Assembly (NCBI RefSeq): GCF_051020985.1
Contig: NC_134999.1
Coordinates: forward strand, 16,063,660-16,127,659
DNA from: Nomia melanderi
Lineage: Eukaryota; Arthropoda; Insecta; Hymenoptera; Halictidae
Length of the DNA: 64,000 nt
Reading direction: 5' to 3'
Part shown: in pieces, positions 1-11,081 of the stretch
How the letters are laid out: every line of letters begins with the position of its first letter
Position numbering within the stretch: position 1 is the first letter of the stretch
Made by a program: the position numbers and the translations under genes
Notes under the pieces: generated by a model
Databases searched by the model: none
What the model saw: the letters and a program-made list of their open reading frames with translations, nothing else
Told to the model about the DNA's origin: nothing

Positions 1-20
1 TCTCTCTCTCTCTTTCTCTC
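1..20. repeat. (CT)n microsatellite at window edge
   Basis: Pure CT repeat with one TTT interruption, cut by the window start. Confidence 0.9.
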
Positions 21-1328
21 GCCGATGAATTTCCTCCGCGCGCACAATTATGTTACGCGTTATTGAAATTTCGTTATCGTCCGCGGACTACGCGGAGAGT
101 CGGGGATGGACGGGGGGCGGGACCGCGTTTTAAAATCGATGTAAATCGAATGAAACGCGCGGCACGCATCCGCGTGACGCGAATCCCGGATGGACTGTCA
201 TGTAAAAAATACAGTGGAGCCTTTGTAACCTGAAAACCTGTGTAACTCGTCAAGCTTCCTCGCGCCCTTTGTGGTTCGTTAGGAATGTCTGAGGGGATGG
301 GAGTGTAAGGGAGGTTCGAGGTATTCGTAATGGGTTTGGGAGGGTTTTTCTTGTATTTTTGGTTCGGGGTTGGATTTTGGGGAAGTAGTTTGTTTAAGGT
401 GAAATGGTGTTTTGCGTAAGTGGATAATTGTGTTGGGGATGTTTCTGATAATTGTGATTGAAGTGTTGTGGGGATATTGATACTGTATTTTTGGAGATTG
501 TAAGGTTTTCGTTCGTTATGAATATATTGTATTGGAAGCTTGATAACAGGAGACTTCTATGTTCTTTTTTTTTCTCTTGACATTTAATGTTTATCAAGGT
601 TCGTCTGTATTAGGGAGAACACCGTTTTTGTTTCGATCGAAATCATATATGCACATATGATGGATCGTGTAATAAACGTTTCATTTGGATATCAGCTTAA
701 TTACCCGCTGAGCTCTTGTATTCTCGTTGGGATGAGTGTCCATTGACCTACACTACTTGTAGCGATCAATCGTCGGGTTAACCTCCCTCTGGCGATTACT
801 TATTAACTTGTTCCACCGTGACCGATTGTTGATTTGGTCTTTCTTTTAATGGTCTTTCGTGGATTCAGTGACCCATTGATTTTTTTCGAAAATTTCGCCA
901 TCAAACGGAGGCCGGCGGATCGCTTTCCACTGCACTGGTTCGTTGAATCGCAGTGAGAACGCGAGGGAGAGAAAATTAGGAAAGGGAGGATAATTCTGGT
1001 CGCTCGATGGAAAAAAGGCTACTCGACAGTTCCCTTTCTTTTCTGGGGATTCTGACGGTGGAATTGGAACGTGTATATACAGCGTGGTTGAAAAGGAAAA
1101 CACGGAAATGTAACATTAATAACCACCAAATGGAGAACGTATTCTAACAGACATTTGCTGGGAAATTAATATCTATAAAATCATTGTTTCACTTTTTTGT
1201 TATACTGAAACATCGGATAATAAGATAACAATTATTTAAACGAAAGTATAATTTTCCACTTCGAAAATATTAATCTTTCAACGTTCCCTAGAATTTCCAT
1301 CGATCGTTCAGCGAGCACTTCTTATTTC
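21..1328. other. Non-coding, presumed intron
   Basis: G+T-rich on the plus strand around 240-600, otherwise unremarkable. It contains one copy of the dispersed AAGTAGT motif at 741-760. No exon or RNA gene seen. Confidence 0.6.
741..760 (-). other. Dispersed motif copy (AAGTAGTGTAGGTCAATG)
   Basis: On the minus strand it reads ACAAGTAGTGTAGGTCAATG. It matches the consensus AAGTAGTRYARGTCAAYG found at several unrelated places in the window (24326, 29911, 30024, 30176, 48428 and 58859). Function unknown. Confidence 0.5.
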
Positions 1329-1442
1329 TTAACACTGAAACCACTTGACTTCTTAAAATTCCTCTATAGAAACTCCAAGAGTACATCTATTCAGACTTCA
1401 ATTGATTTACAATTCAGTTCTCGTATTGCTAAATCAATTTCT

Positions 1443-1827
1443 TTAACATTAGACCTACCATACCAGTCAAAATGACTGTTTACGACTTGTTTCGCAATTA
1501 TTGATATCTTGAAAGCATTCAATATTTGAAATGATCTTGAAAATAAGTAGTTGTTATGTTCTTGAAAATAAAGTGTTATGTTCGTTTCGTTATTCTTCTG
1601 TCAATGTTATAATCTGTTCCTTTCAATATTTGATAATTGACACTTTTAGATTACTATAGAAACAAATTCTACGTAATTTTGGCTACAACTGAAAAAACTA
1701 AGAAATTATATTAAAAATTGAGTTTTATTCCACACTAAAAAACCAAAATTACTTTCCTGCTACCCCAAACTGAAAGTAATCTATTGTTACAATTTTTATA
1801 AAGATTACATAGTAGGTCTAGTATTAA
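1443..1827. mobile_element. TTAA element, family H, inserted in family C
   Basis: Ends are TTAACATTAGACCTACC and, on the complementary strand of the right end, TTAATACTAGACCTACT. A subterminal palindrome CAGTCA-AAA-TGACTG lies at 1464-1478. TTAA occurs at both ends inside the host family C sequence. It contains a mariner-like remnant (about 1587-1782), which would explain its 385-bp length. Confidence 0.7.
1587..1782 (-). mobile_element. Degenerate mariner-like MITE remnant
   Basis: Read on the minus strand it aligns by eye with the element at 55827-56092. It shares GCAGGAAAGTAATTTTGG at the left end, then a GAATTTGTTTCTATAGTAA block, then an ACATTGACAGAAGAATAACG block. Boundaries are approximate. 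Confidence 0.6.
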
Positions 1828-2406
1828 TTTCTCGAAGAAACATCCGTCATCTTTTAATAACTGCAAAAAGAAGACATCAAGAATGTGTCATTTTGTCTGA
1901 TGGCTTTAAAACTCCGAATCTCTTTTCCATCACTGCTTCTGGAGAGATTCTATAGAGATTCGAGTCGATCCACAGTTCGGTCGAATCTCGCGGCGAAATG
2001 TCTTCGCGATATTAAACCGCGTGTACACGAAACTGTTCGACGAGATGCATCGGAAGGGTTGGACGAACAGTTCAAAGCACACGTGAACGCGTCTACATTG
2101 AAGCCGCAGACCGCGCGGAGGCTAGCTCGAGGCTGAGGCGGATTCAAAGGAAACGCGTACAAGCTCTCGACGGATCCTTCCGCCATTTGGCTTCCTTCTT
2201 CTCCGGCTCGTTCTATTCTTTACCACCGCCGGTTTATCATCGCGACTCTCCTCCATACTCCTCGACTGACTCGATGTTCCCTCAGTGTATCGATTCTTTG
2301 AAGAACCATTCGTCTATCCAGCATGGCTCTCATTATTCGCTGAAATCTCAAGATGTATCCGGAATAGGCGCAACGATATGCTCAAGAGATCGGCGAAAAA
2401 TTCGCG

Positions 2407-2625
2407 GTAACACTAAAACTAGTGATTAGTTCAATTAACCTTACGAAATTTCTCTGTAGAGATTCTAAGTGTATCTATCTAGACTTCAATTGATTTACAA
2501 TTCAGTTTGCGTATTGGTGAATCAATGTCTTCAATCGTTTGTCAGAGGAACTATCTTTTTAGTAATTGCAGAAAGAAGACGTCGGGAATAGGTAATTTTG
2601 AGCCGTCTCGTAGTTTTAGTGTTAA
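2407..2625. mobile_element. TTAA element, family C, complete copy
   Basis: Left end GTAACACTAAAACTAG (target TTAA with one change), right end CGTAGTTTTAGTGTTAA; 219 bp. It shares the internal GACTTCAATTGATTTACAAT block with the split copy at 1329. Confidence 0.75.
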
Positions 2626-3380
2626 ATAAATGAAATCGAAATGAAAGAAAATATATTCTGCGTTCCGATGCTAAGGTTGTATAAACGGAGAAATGTGTAC
2701 TTGCAAATTTATATTCCTCAAATGAAAACGATGTATAGCAAGCACTACTTAGCAACGCGTAATCATCAATTTTCGTTACGCGAATAGATGAATTTTAGTG
2801 TTCTGTCCACAAACGGCACTATGAAAATTCTCCATCCGCATCGTATCATGGATTCCGTTAAACTAGCAATCGCGTTAGCGCAAAAGTTATTACGATACCT
2901 CGTCGCGTTCTATTATGTCAACGGCCGGAGAGGAGCGGAGCGAGTATCAGCGTAAACCATGAAGGGAACTCCCCGCGGTGTAATTGGTGAATTGCCGCGG
3001 CAACAAAAATTCGCCGGCCCGGGATCGTGGAATTGGAGCAAGTGGCTTTCCTTGGCGCCGAGCGGTATGAAACATCATTAATGTAATTTCACGCGAGAGC
3101 GGGCCACCGCTTTGCAATTATTATTTCCTGCCGCTTTGACGCGCGGCCGGTCTCTCCGCACGCGTTTCTCGAAATTCCCGGACAACGAGGCGCGCGTAAC
3201 CGTGCGCGAAAAGTGAAAAGGTCAAACGCGAGACCGTCGCGCGACAGTTCCTCGTTACGCAGTATTCCGTTTTAACGCGTCGGCCGGCGTCACGGGTTCC
3301 ATTTTAATGAATTATTCCCGGCCCGCGGACCGTCATTGGTCCTCTTCTCCAGTATGAAAAATTTAATGGCTCCCACTCAC
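2626..3380. other. Non-coding, GC-rich towards the exon
   Basis: Presumed intron 3' of the exon at 3381 in gene direction. CpG-rich between 2920 and 3300. Around 2710-2790 it carries a short stretch (AGCAAGCACTACTTAGCAAC) that recurs at about 61195-61215. No exon seen. Confidence 0.6.
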
Positions 3381-3502
3381 CGTCGAGCGTCCCCGTGTAC
3401 GCGTGCAGCGGGTCGAACGCGATCTGCCGGCCGTTCGATCCCTCGAACACCACGTCGTCGCGAAACAAGCTCGTGTCCCTGGTGAGCCTCATTTTGAACA
3501 CC
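3381..3502 (-). CDS. Internal exon, ADAM10/Kuzbanian-like metalloprotease, central prodomain
   Basis: On the minus strand a tttcctgtttcag acceptor precedes a 122-nt exon that ends at GACG|GTGAGT, a strong donor. Its first base completes the arginine codon split from the exon at 29368-29521. It then encodes VFKMRLTRDTSLFRDDV followed by VFEGSNGRQIAFDPLHAYTGTLD, and ends one base into the next codon. ADAM10 prodomains carry a very similar run, FNLRMKRDTSLFSDEF and then a D-x-SHIYTGH segment, directly after the stretch encoded by the other exon. The two exons therefore lie in the correct order and strand with about 25.9 kb of intron between them. The next exon should begin with two bases completing the codon and encode the HGS...GRFEG-like part of the prodomain. 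Nothing of that kind is visible in 1-3380, so it probably lies outside the window. Confidence 0.85.
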
Positions 3503-4013
3503 CTGAAACAGGAAACGGATGGAGGTGTAAGTTGAAAGTGTAGTACGAATGTAGAATATAGTTATTTCTTGTGTATTGTGAATGCTGTGCTTCTGTATAT
3601 TATTCTTTTCATTGTTATCGTTAATTTTCAATAGTTTTATATGTATTGTTTTATTTAGTTACTTAATAGTGATTTATTGGTGTTGAGATAGGTTGCTTGA
3701 TTGTTTTATTTCATTCTACGTAAGCAAATTGATGTATTTAATATTTTATACTATGCTCTGTATTACTGTTAGCACTCGCAAAGGTGTTTCGCTGTACCCA
3801 CAGTATATATTAAAGATAAAAACGCTCTTAAAATTATTCCTAATTCCGAACAATATAATCTTATCTTAAAAATCAATATTTCATATTAACAAAGAAAATT
3901 AAACTGCAGCGATAAAGCTCATTGAGTAAATTACCAAGCTTTTACAATGCTCTCTCATTGACTGATTCTCGCAAACTCTTTTATCCTTCAATTTCTTAAA
4001 ACTGCTCTTTCTC

Positions 4014-4072
4014 TTTATCCTTCTCCTTCTCCTTCTCTTTCTCTTTCTCTTTCTCTTTCTCCTCTCTCTTAT
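4014..4072. repeat. (CTTTCT/CTCCTT)n microsatellite
   Basis: Pyrimidine-only hexamer repeat, about nine imperfect units. Confidence 0.9.
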
Positions 4073-4477
4073 AGAAACACTTTTCTTGGCCACGAGAAAT
4101 CCCTGGCAAGGCAGCAGACCCATGCACTCAGAACTGTTCACTCAAGCATTCTCCATTCATATCCAAGCTTCCCTACAAATCCATCCACACCCGTTCCAGA
4201 ATTTACGACGTCGGGCTAAACTTTCCGCCGAAAATATTACAGCAATGAAAAACGATCCTGACCCGCCGCGAAGAATCGCGCGTCGAATATACCGGCTGGC
4301 AAAACAAACGCCCTCGCGTCGCTTGACAAATCAGCTAATATTGGTACACGCTAATCCGCACACACGTCGAACGTATTGGGGGCAAACAGCGCCGCTACAC
4401 CGGGCTTCATTACATAATTGAGCCAAGAATATCCGACAAGTCCTTCGACGAATATATTTCACCATAACCGAACGGGA

Positions 4478-4495
4478 GGGGGGGGGGGGGGGGGG
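4478..4495 (+). repeat. Poly-G run, 18 bases
   Basis: Eighteen consecutive G, preceded by GGGA. It could form a G-quadruplex and is a common place for length errors in assemblies. Confidence 0.9.
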
Positions 4496-6350
4496 CGAAG
4501 GGAAGCTTCGAGGTAGCACCGGTGATAAACGTTTCCGTGTGAATTGTTTGAAAAAGCGAGCGGTTTTTAAACGAACGGATTTTTCCCAGTGGGTTTCCGC
4601 GCGGAACTCGCGCAGATTGCGAATGTAATTCGACCGGATTTATTACGTTCGAAACGATGAATTACAAAGGTTACACCTCCGGTGCCGGGCGCCGTATTGG
4701 TGTCGAAGAGGGAGCGGCGCGAATAAAATATAGCCCGGCTACAATAAATTTAATAACGGCCTTTGTTTCGTGAGATCGAATTGACTTTCGCGGAAAGTAC
4801 GGCTGCAGAGGCGGACGGCACGGCAGAACGGGCACTATTTCAGCCGGTAATCAATTTCCGATTTAATCGAATCTACTTCACAATTTCAATATTGAAATTG
4901 TTTAAAATTCCGCCGTTGCGTCCCGCCGAAGCTCCGCGTGCGTAAACAGCAATTTAACTCGCGCCGGCGGACCGGCACAGCGACGCTTACGTCGCTGGGT
5001 CCCGGTGGAAGATATTTACATGGAAACGTAACAATTACGTATGATTATGATTACACTGAAACCCTCCCGGAGCGATCGTTCGAGCCACTCGTTCGTTTAG
5101 GTGTTCTAAGGGTGGGCGTGACGGAGATTCGGATGAGAACCGTTGGAGTAATAAAATTTCGTTGGGAGTGTCGTGTATCGATTGCACTGCTTATATCGTA
5201 TCATTCCGTAGAAGTATTATATATCGATCCCTACGGAAATTCAGAGAAAAATCTGGAGAGATCGCATATTGAGGAGCACTGGCAGAGAATCTGAAAATCA
5301 TCGCGCGCGATAATTGCTTTAATATTCACATTAAGCGGTAGATTAAACAACGGAAGCGTTGAATCCCGTAGAAGCCGGCAAGAGAATATTACAGCAGCCG
5401 GAATGAGAACCGCCGCGGTGGATAATTAAACATCATACGTCAGCCGGTGACTTAATAATCATCCCCTATTTACATTGTCGCCGGCCGAAAACAGCCGGGA
5501 CAAACGTTGAATTCTCGAGCGATTCGTTCCTGAGGCCGCATGAGAACCGCTGACCGTGAGAGGGGAAGCCGAACTTCAGAGGACAGCGAGCGCGCCACAT
5601 AATAATTGCACAATGTAACGTAACGAGGGCCGCATATTACGTTATAACCGGTCCCTTACGTGTTTCCACGGACTCGCGTGGCACGGTTTACACGGAGAGG
5701 CGCGCGTGGCCGTTGTCAATCGATAATCCACGCCTGGGGGAGGGTGGCAGCGATGTTTTCACCTAATTATCGAAGCCCGCGATAGTCTATCGATCGATGC
5801 CGACTCTCTACTTTCACGAGCAGGCTGGAGCAGCGTGGCTGATTTCAATTATTCATCGCGGAGGAAACTGTCCGGCCCGGCCGGGCCCGTCCCGTCCCGT
5901 CCCGTCCCAATCGAGCCGAGCACGGCCCGCGCCTTTCCCCGCGCACCAGCTCGCGGATGTCACCGTGTTAATGTAACTAATGAGACACTGAAAGCAACGG
6001 GTACCAGATTAATCCGCGCTGATGAAGTGGTTACCGTTTGCCGAACGTTTCCCGCCCGCTGGGCTTTCGCTCCCGATCGAACGGAGATTGATGAGACTCG
6101 CTAATTTCGCGAGCGGCAGCTCTTTCGTGTCCTTCGGCCATTGTTCCGGCGACAAGGTTTTAATTCTGATGGGAATAGACGATGTCACCGAGGCTGATTT
6201 CGAGCGTGTTGAACCCGTGGTAGGTGTCTGATGTTCGTTTGTTGATTGGAGGCGGTGTATGGCTTTTGGTGGAATTTCGGGGTCAAATGGATTTGGTGAT
6301 TTATTGGGTTATGATTCATTGGATTATGGGATTATAGATTTGTGTTATAT
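4496..6350. other. Intron, mixed GC- and AT-rich non-coding DNA
   Basis: No exon recognised. Contains a short CCCGT repeat at 5886-5908. Open frames here use GC-rich sequence without recognisable protein motifs. Confidence 0.6.
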
Positions 6351-6351
6351 G

Positions 6352-7200
6352 TTAATAGATTTATGGATTTATAGATTTATAGATTTATAGATTTATAGAT
6401 TTATAGATTTATAGATTTATAGATTTATAGATTTATAGATTTATAGATTTATAGATTTATAGATTTATAGATTTATAGATTTATAGATTTATAGATTTAT
6501 AGATTTATAGATTTATAGATTTATAGATTTATAGATTTATAGATTTATAGATTTATAGATTTATAGATTTATAGATTTATAGATTTATAGATTTATAGAT
6601 TTATAGATTTATAGATTTATAGATTTATAGATTTATAGATTTATAGATTTATAGATTTATAGATTTATAGATTTATAGATTTATAGATTTATAGATTTAT
6701 AGATTTATAGATTTATAGATTTATAGATTTATAGATTTATAGATTTATAGATTTATAGATTTATAGATTTATAGATTTATAGATTTATAGATTTATAGAT
6801 TTATAGATTTATAGATTTATAGATTTATAGATTTATAGATTTATAGATTTATAGATTTATAGATTTATAGATTTATAGATTTATAGATTTATAGATTTAT
6901 AGATTTATAGATTTATAGATTTATAGATTTATAGATTTATAGATTTATAGATTCATAGATTCATAGATTTATAGATTTATAGATTTATAGATTTATAGAT
7001 TTATAGATTTATAGATTTATAGATTTATAGATTCATAGATTTATAGATTTATAGATTCACAGATTCACAGATTCATAGATTCATAGATCTATACATCTAT
7101 AGATTCATATTCATAGATTTATAGATCTATACATCTATAGATCTATAGGTTCATAGATTCATAGATTCACAGATCCACAGATTCCCAGATTCACAGATTG
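6352..7200. repeat. 8-bp tandem array (ATAGATTT)n
   Basis: Perfect from about 6366 to 6953 (588 bp, roughly 73 copies). It then becomes increasingly variant (ATAGATTC, ACAGATTC, CCAGATTC) to about 7200. The one-sided decay suggests growth from the perfect side. There are no spacers, so it is not a CRISPR array. Confidence 0.97.
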
Positions 7201-9000
7201 AATTGCATTATTCTTACTGCTATTGCAAGTAAAACGAGACGCAAGAGAAATTCCTTCAATTCGAACATTCCCCCATTTAGAGAGCAGCATTTTTCAAAGC
7301 CACCCCGCCTTCGTAACACAGCAACTTTAAATACAAGAACATTCTTATCAAACCTCCCAGTGCAAGTCGAACGCCTACTTCTCGAACAAAGTTTCGCTAT
7401 AGATCGATCAGCGGTAGACTTCTGAAACCATAACGACAATATTGATGGCACGTTGTTTGTTCTAGTTGCGGGTAGATCGAGCCTGTCATCCGTTTAACTG
7501 ATTCCGGGTGGCATCGAGCCTCCCCGATACCGTTGTTACCGTACCTTATCGGAATAGAATTTCCGTTCAACGAGGGAACTCGAACTTCCAACCATCCCTC
7601 TCCCCCTCCAGCCCCGCGATCGAAATATTTGTAGATTTCACCGGTACGCGGATTTCTATTGCGGAAAGTTTCCCTTTGACCCGGATCACGTATGAGACGT
7701 ATATCTGGGGAAGATAAACGGGTCCGATCGGAAAATGGAATCCAATAAAACTCCCGTATTGTCCGTATCAAATTCTGTTTTCGGCAAAAAACGAAACAGA
7801 GAAAAACCTCCGATCGAGAAAACTTCTGCCGTTAGTTATTTATAAATACACCCGTTTAATTACGAAATCGCGGTCGCCGGTTCTGCGAACTCTAGTTCCA
7901 ACGAAACTTCCGTGTACGCAACGCCCGCCATTGTCGCAGTTTTACCGGCTAACAACGCAATGTCAGGGGCCGAGTTAACGCAATGAAACTGCTAATGTCA
8001 GCCCGGGACATTAATTGAATCACGGCGTTACGTTAATTAGCCCGTCGTTGCGCAATAATAATTTCCCGCCGCGGGACACGGACATCTCGCCGCCGTTCGC
8101 GGTAACACGCCTCGATCTTTATCATTGAATTTTCACGAATAACTTTATTATTTTTCGAAATAATTCGAAATTCGAAATTTAGATACAATAAATACCGAGA
8201 TACATAACCTGATTAACAGGAACGAACCGTATGCATTTTTAACGTTCGCCGAACAATCAACGCGAGTTTCGTATAACAATGACGAATGGTTCGCTGAGTA
8301 AATAATTAATGATTAAATAATTCCGGCGAGCAAAGCAGCGGGTTAATTATTACCGCTGGAAATCCTGTAATCGAACGACTTTCGAATGAAGTCGAATTAC
8401 ACGCGACAGCTTAATAGGATCGGGACGGTTTTTCCGTCGGGAGCACCGCCGGGATAACGAACGACGATTTTATTACGCGCCGCGCGCCGCGCGCCGCGGC
8501 GATCGCGTGAATTCTTATTGGCTGTCCGCGGGATCGGCAAGATTTACCGTCCGCTGTTTGCCGCCGCTCTGCAATACATACAAATGCGTATTATGCGAAA
8601 GTAATTATGGAATTGGTACGTCGGGAATTTGCATTCGGTGGAAGCGGCGAATTCAAATGGGCCGGATTTAATGAATTTCCATAATGGAGAGCGGGGCCGG
8701 GTCGCGGCAAGAAGCTCCGAACCCGGCGGGAAAAGAAGGGGCGGCAAAAAGAACGCGAGGACTTGTTGCGAAAGAAAATACCGCGCACTTTGAAAGGACT
8801 ACATTCGTCGGAAGTTAAATCGTTTCTGCTCTCCTTCGGCCGAGCGGCGACGTAATTACGAAGATCGACAGTGTTACTGGCGTTCCTCTGGTGTTTGATA
8901 CCGTACAGAACAGGGTGACTTGAAAGAAAGTTTGAATACAAATGTTATTCAGTTCTTTTGAGGTTTGATTAAATATTATTCGTCCATCAATCGTTACGCT
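7201..9000. other. Intron, no recognised gene
   Basis: Non-coding, with GC-rich stretches near 7900-8120 and a (GCGC)-rich palindromic run CGCGCCGCGCGCCGCGCG at about 8477-8497. Open frames overlap on both strands and lack recognisable motifs. Confidence 0.6.
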
Positions 9001-9193
9001 TTAACCTTCTCGCGAATTATTTTTTCCTGAGTCCACTCGAACGTGCCTAGTTTTATTTTGTGAATATAATTTGAAAAGAGGTTGACACCATTGTGAAATA
9101 AAATCTATGGTTGTGAAAATATGAGGATGTTTACAAATAATAAAATTTATTTAGTACGACCTTATATGAGGACGTCGTGACCGAAAGGGTTAA
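9001..9193. mobile_element. Possible TTAA element, family O
   Basis: Left TTAACCTTCTCGCG, right end complement TTAACCCTTTCGGTCACG. The inverted match is short, so this is tentative. Confidence 0.4.
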
Positions 9194-9204
9194 ATTAATG
9201 CGAA

Positions 9205-9676
9205 TTAACGCATTGCACGCCGATTAAATTTCGGCTACTGAAATCTCGAGCGCAAGCCATTACATTAATATATTTTCAAGTTAAATCGAAATTTATAACT
9301 TATAATTGTATAAATTTATTTGAATACTTTTCGCAACAAATATTCATTACTTTCTGATGAAATATCGATCATATCTCTTTATAACTAATATAAAGAAGTA
9401 CCTTGCATAAATTCAGTGAGAGAACTATTTCATTTCGACGTTCCATATGCTGATACATTATATAAATTTCAACTCTTAATTTTTTTGTAATACTCGTCCA
9501 TAAGACGTTATATTACGGTGAATATTTTTCAGTGCATGATCAACAAACTACATTCCTTTCACGTACTATATTGTGGCCTTTCAATCGTTAAAGGTTAATT
9601 TTGAATTTTAAATTTCATAATTTTGTTAGGTCAAATCAAATGGCAACTGAAAGGTCTCTCGAGTGCCAAGGATTAA
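9205..9676 (-). mobile_element. TTAA element, family A, enlarged copy
   Basis: The right end, read on the minus strand, is TTAATCCTTGGCACTCGAG followed by a diverged GACTCTCAGTCACC-like block, as in the copy at 61982. The left end is TTAACGCATTGCACGCC. The block TATTCATTACTTTCT...GAACTATTTCA matches the copy at 28700-28921. At 472 bp it is about twice the usual 222-244 bp, so it probably contains an insertion whose limits I cannot place. Confidence 0.55.
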
Positions 9677-9781
9677 AATAACTTCATACGATAATACAGG
9701 TCTATTTTACATAAACATCAAATTCTATTTATTTAACAAACTGTACTTTGCTCAAAGAAGTAAAAATTATTCGGACGTTTA

Positions 9782-10006
9782 TTAACACTAAAGCTACGGA
9801 TCACAGGATACGATTAATATGCAATCTCTATAAAAATTGTAGCAATAGATTACTCTCAGTTTCTTCAGACATTTATTACAGTATTCAAATGAAACTATTT
9901 ATCTTCAAGATCAATTCAAATATCGAATACTTTTAAAATTTCAATAATTGCGAAACAAACAAATGGAAACCAGTCATTTTGATTGGTACTGTAGTTCTAG
10001 TGTTAA
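9782..10006. mobile_element. TTAA element, family C, complete copy
   Basis: Ends TTAACACTAAAGCTACGG and, complement of right end, TTAACACTAGAACTACAG; 225 bp. The sub-terminal near-palindrome ACCAGTC..GATTGGT lies at about 9970-9987. Confidence 0.75.
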
Positions 10007-11081
10007 CGAAAGTCGTAACGCAAGGTGCGACGCGTATTCGCGAGACCCTTTCGATTCATATCCCGCGAAGCTCGATAAATTGCATTCGGCGAAACACTGC
10101 AATGACGAGTGTCGCTGAAACCGTCGTGACCCGGACGCGTCGGGCAAAAGAAAAACAGAGCGAAACGAATTCGCTTGTTTACGTTCCCGCACGGCCGCGG
10201 TAACGCTGGAACTCATTAGCCGACAATTTTGGTTTAAAACGAGTTAACTTGTTCGGCCGGATTTCCCGGAGTGGCACGCGTCTCGAACAAACCTCATTAA
10301 AATAATTCGCGAAAGCCATCAGCCGGGCGGCGCGTGACACGGGAACAGCCGGCGAAAACAGTATTTAACGGACTTCTTGCCCGACTTTCCCATGGAGCGG
10401 GGCCGTTCGAGGATCGATGGGAAAAGCGGCCGGCATTCTTTCGATGAAAGCGTCGCGCAGGAAAGTCGTCTAAAAATATATTCCATCGCGGGAACACGGT
10501 CGGAAGAAAGGAAAAAAAAGGAGGGCGAAACGGGGCGGGGAGGGGTGGGGGTGTGGAGGGTGGGCGGAGGGACAGAGGGAAAAAATAAAAAGTTTCCGAG
10601 TATAATTTCGCAAGAGAGTAGTCAGGCTAATAATATCGTTGTTCCGGTGGGGTGGCGGGGCAAGCGGCACGGCGGGGGAGCGGATAATAATAACGTAGTT
10701 TTATAACGGGCGTAAATGATCCGCTCGCGCGGAAGCTGATTAGCAATAATCGCGTTGGATTAACGGTCGCGTTGAATTGAATAAGAAACAGTGGACCTGA
10801 CGCGTCCCCGTGGGGAATGGGTAAGTTATTCAAGAGTAATTGGGGATGAAATGAAAAATTGAGCAGTTTCAATCTCTTTATGGGCCTTAGGGTGCGTTCA
10901 CAGTTGGGTGATTCAATCGAGAGACCCGATTTGAGCGGCTTGAGTTCTGATGGATTTTGGTTTTTTGTGGCTGTTGGTTTCAGTGTAGCAACGTATCGGT
11001 AGTAATACGAAAATGGAAAATTTAAATTATTAATATACCCAGTAATCATAGCTCTTCCGTTTTGTTTTCAGTTTCATTCAT
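10007..11081. other. Intron, no recognised gene
   Basis: Non-coding. A purine-rich stretch at about 10500-10590 (GGAAGAAAGGAAAAAAAGGAG followed by GGGG-rich sequence) stands out. Nothing else identified. Confidence 0.55.

Larger units (their letters stand above)
1329..1915. mobile_element. TTAA element, family C (CACTGAAACTACC ends), split by a family H insertion
   Basis: Starts TTAACACTGAAACCAC at 1329 and resumes after the insert with a stretch that parallels the family C copy at 2407-2625 (AATCAAT..., then ...ACTGCAAAAAGAAGACATC). The right TTAA is eroded near 1910. Without the 1443-1827 insert it is about 206 bp, close to the 219 bp of the nearby copy. Likely a piggyBac-type MITE; non-coding. 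Confidence 0.7.

Noticed and set aside
6352..7200. Regular direct repeats as a CRISPR array
   Set aside because: The repeats are contiguous 8-bp units without spacers, in a eukaryotic intron.
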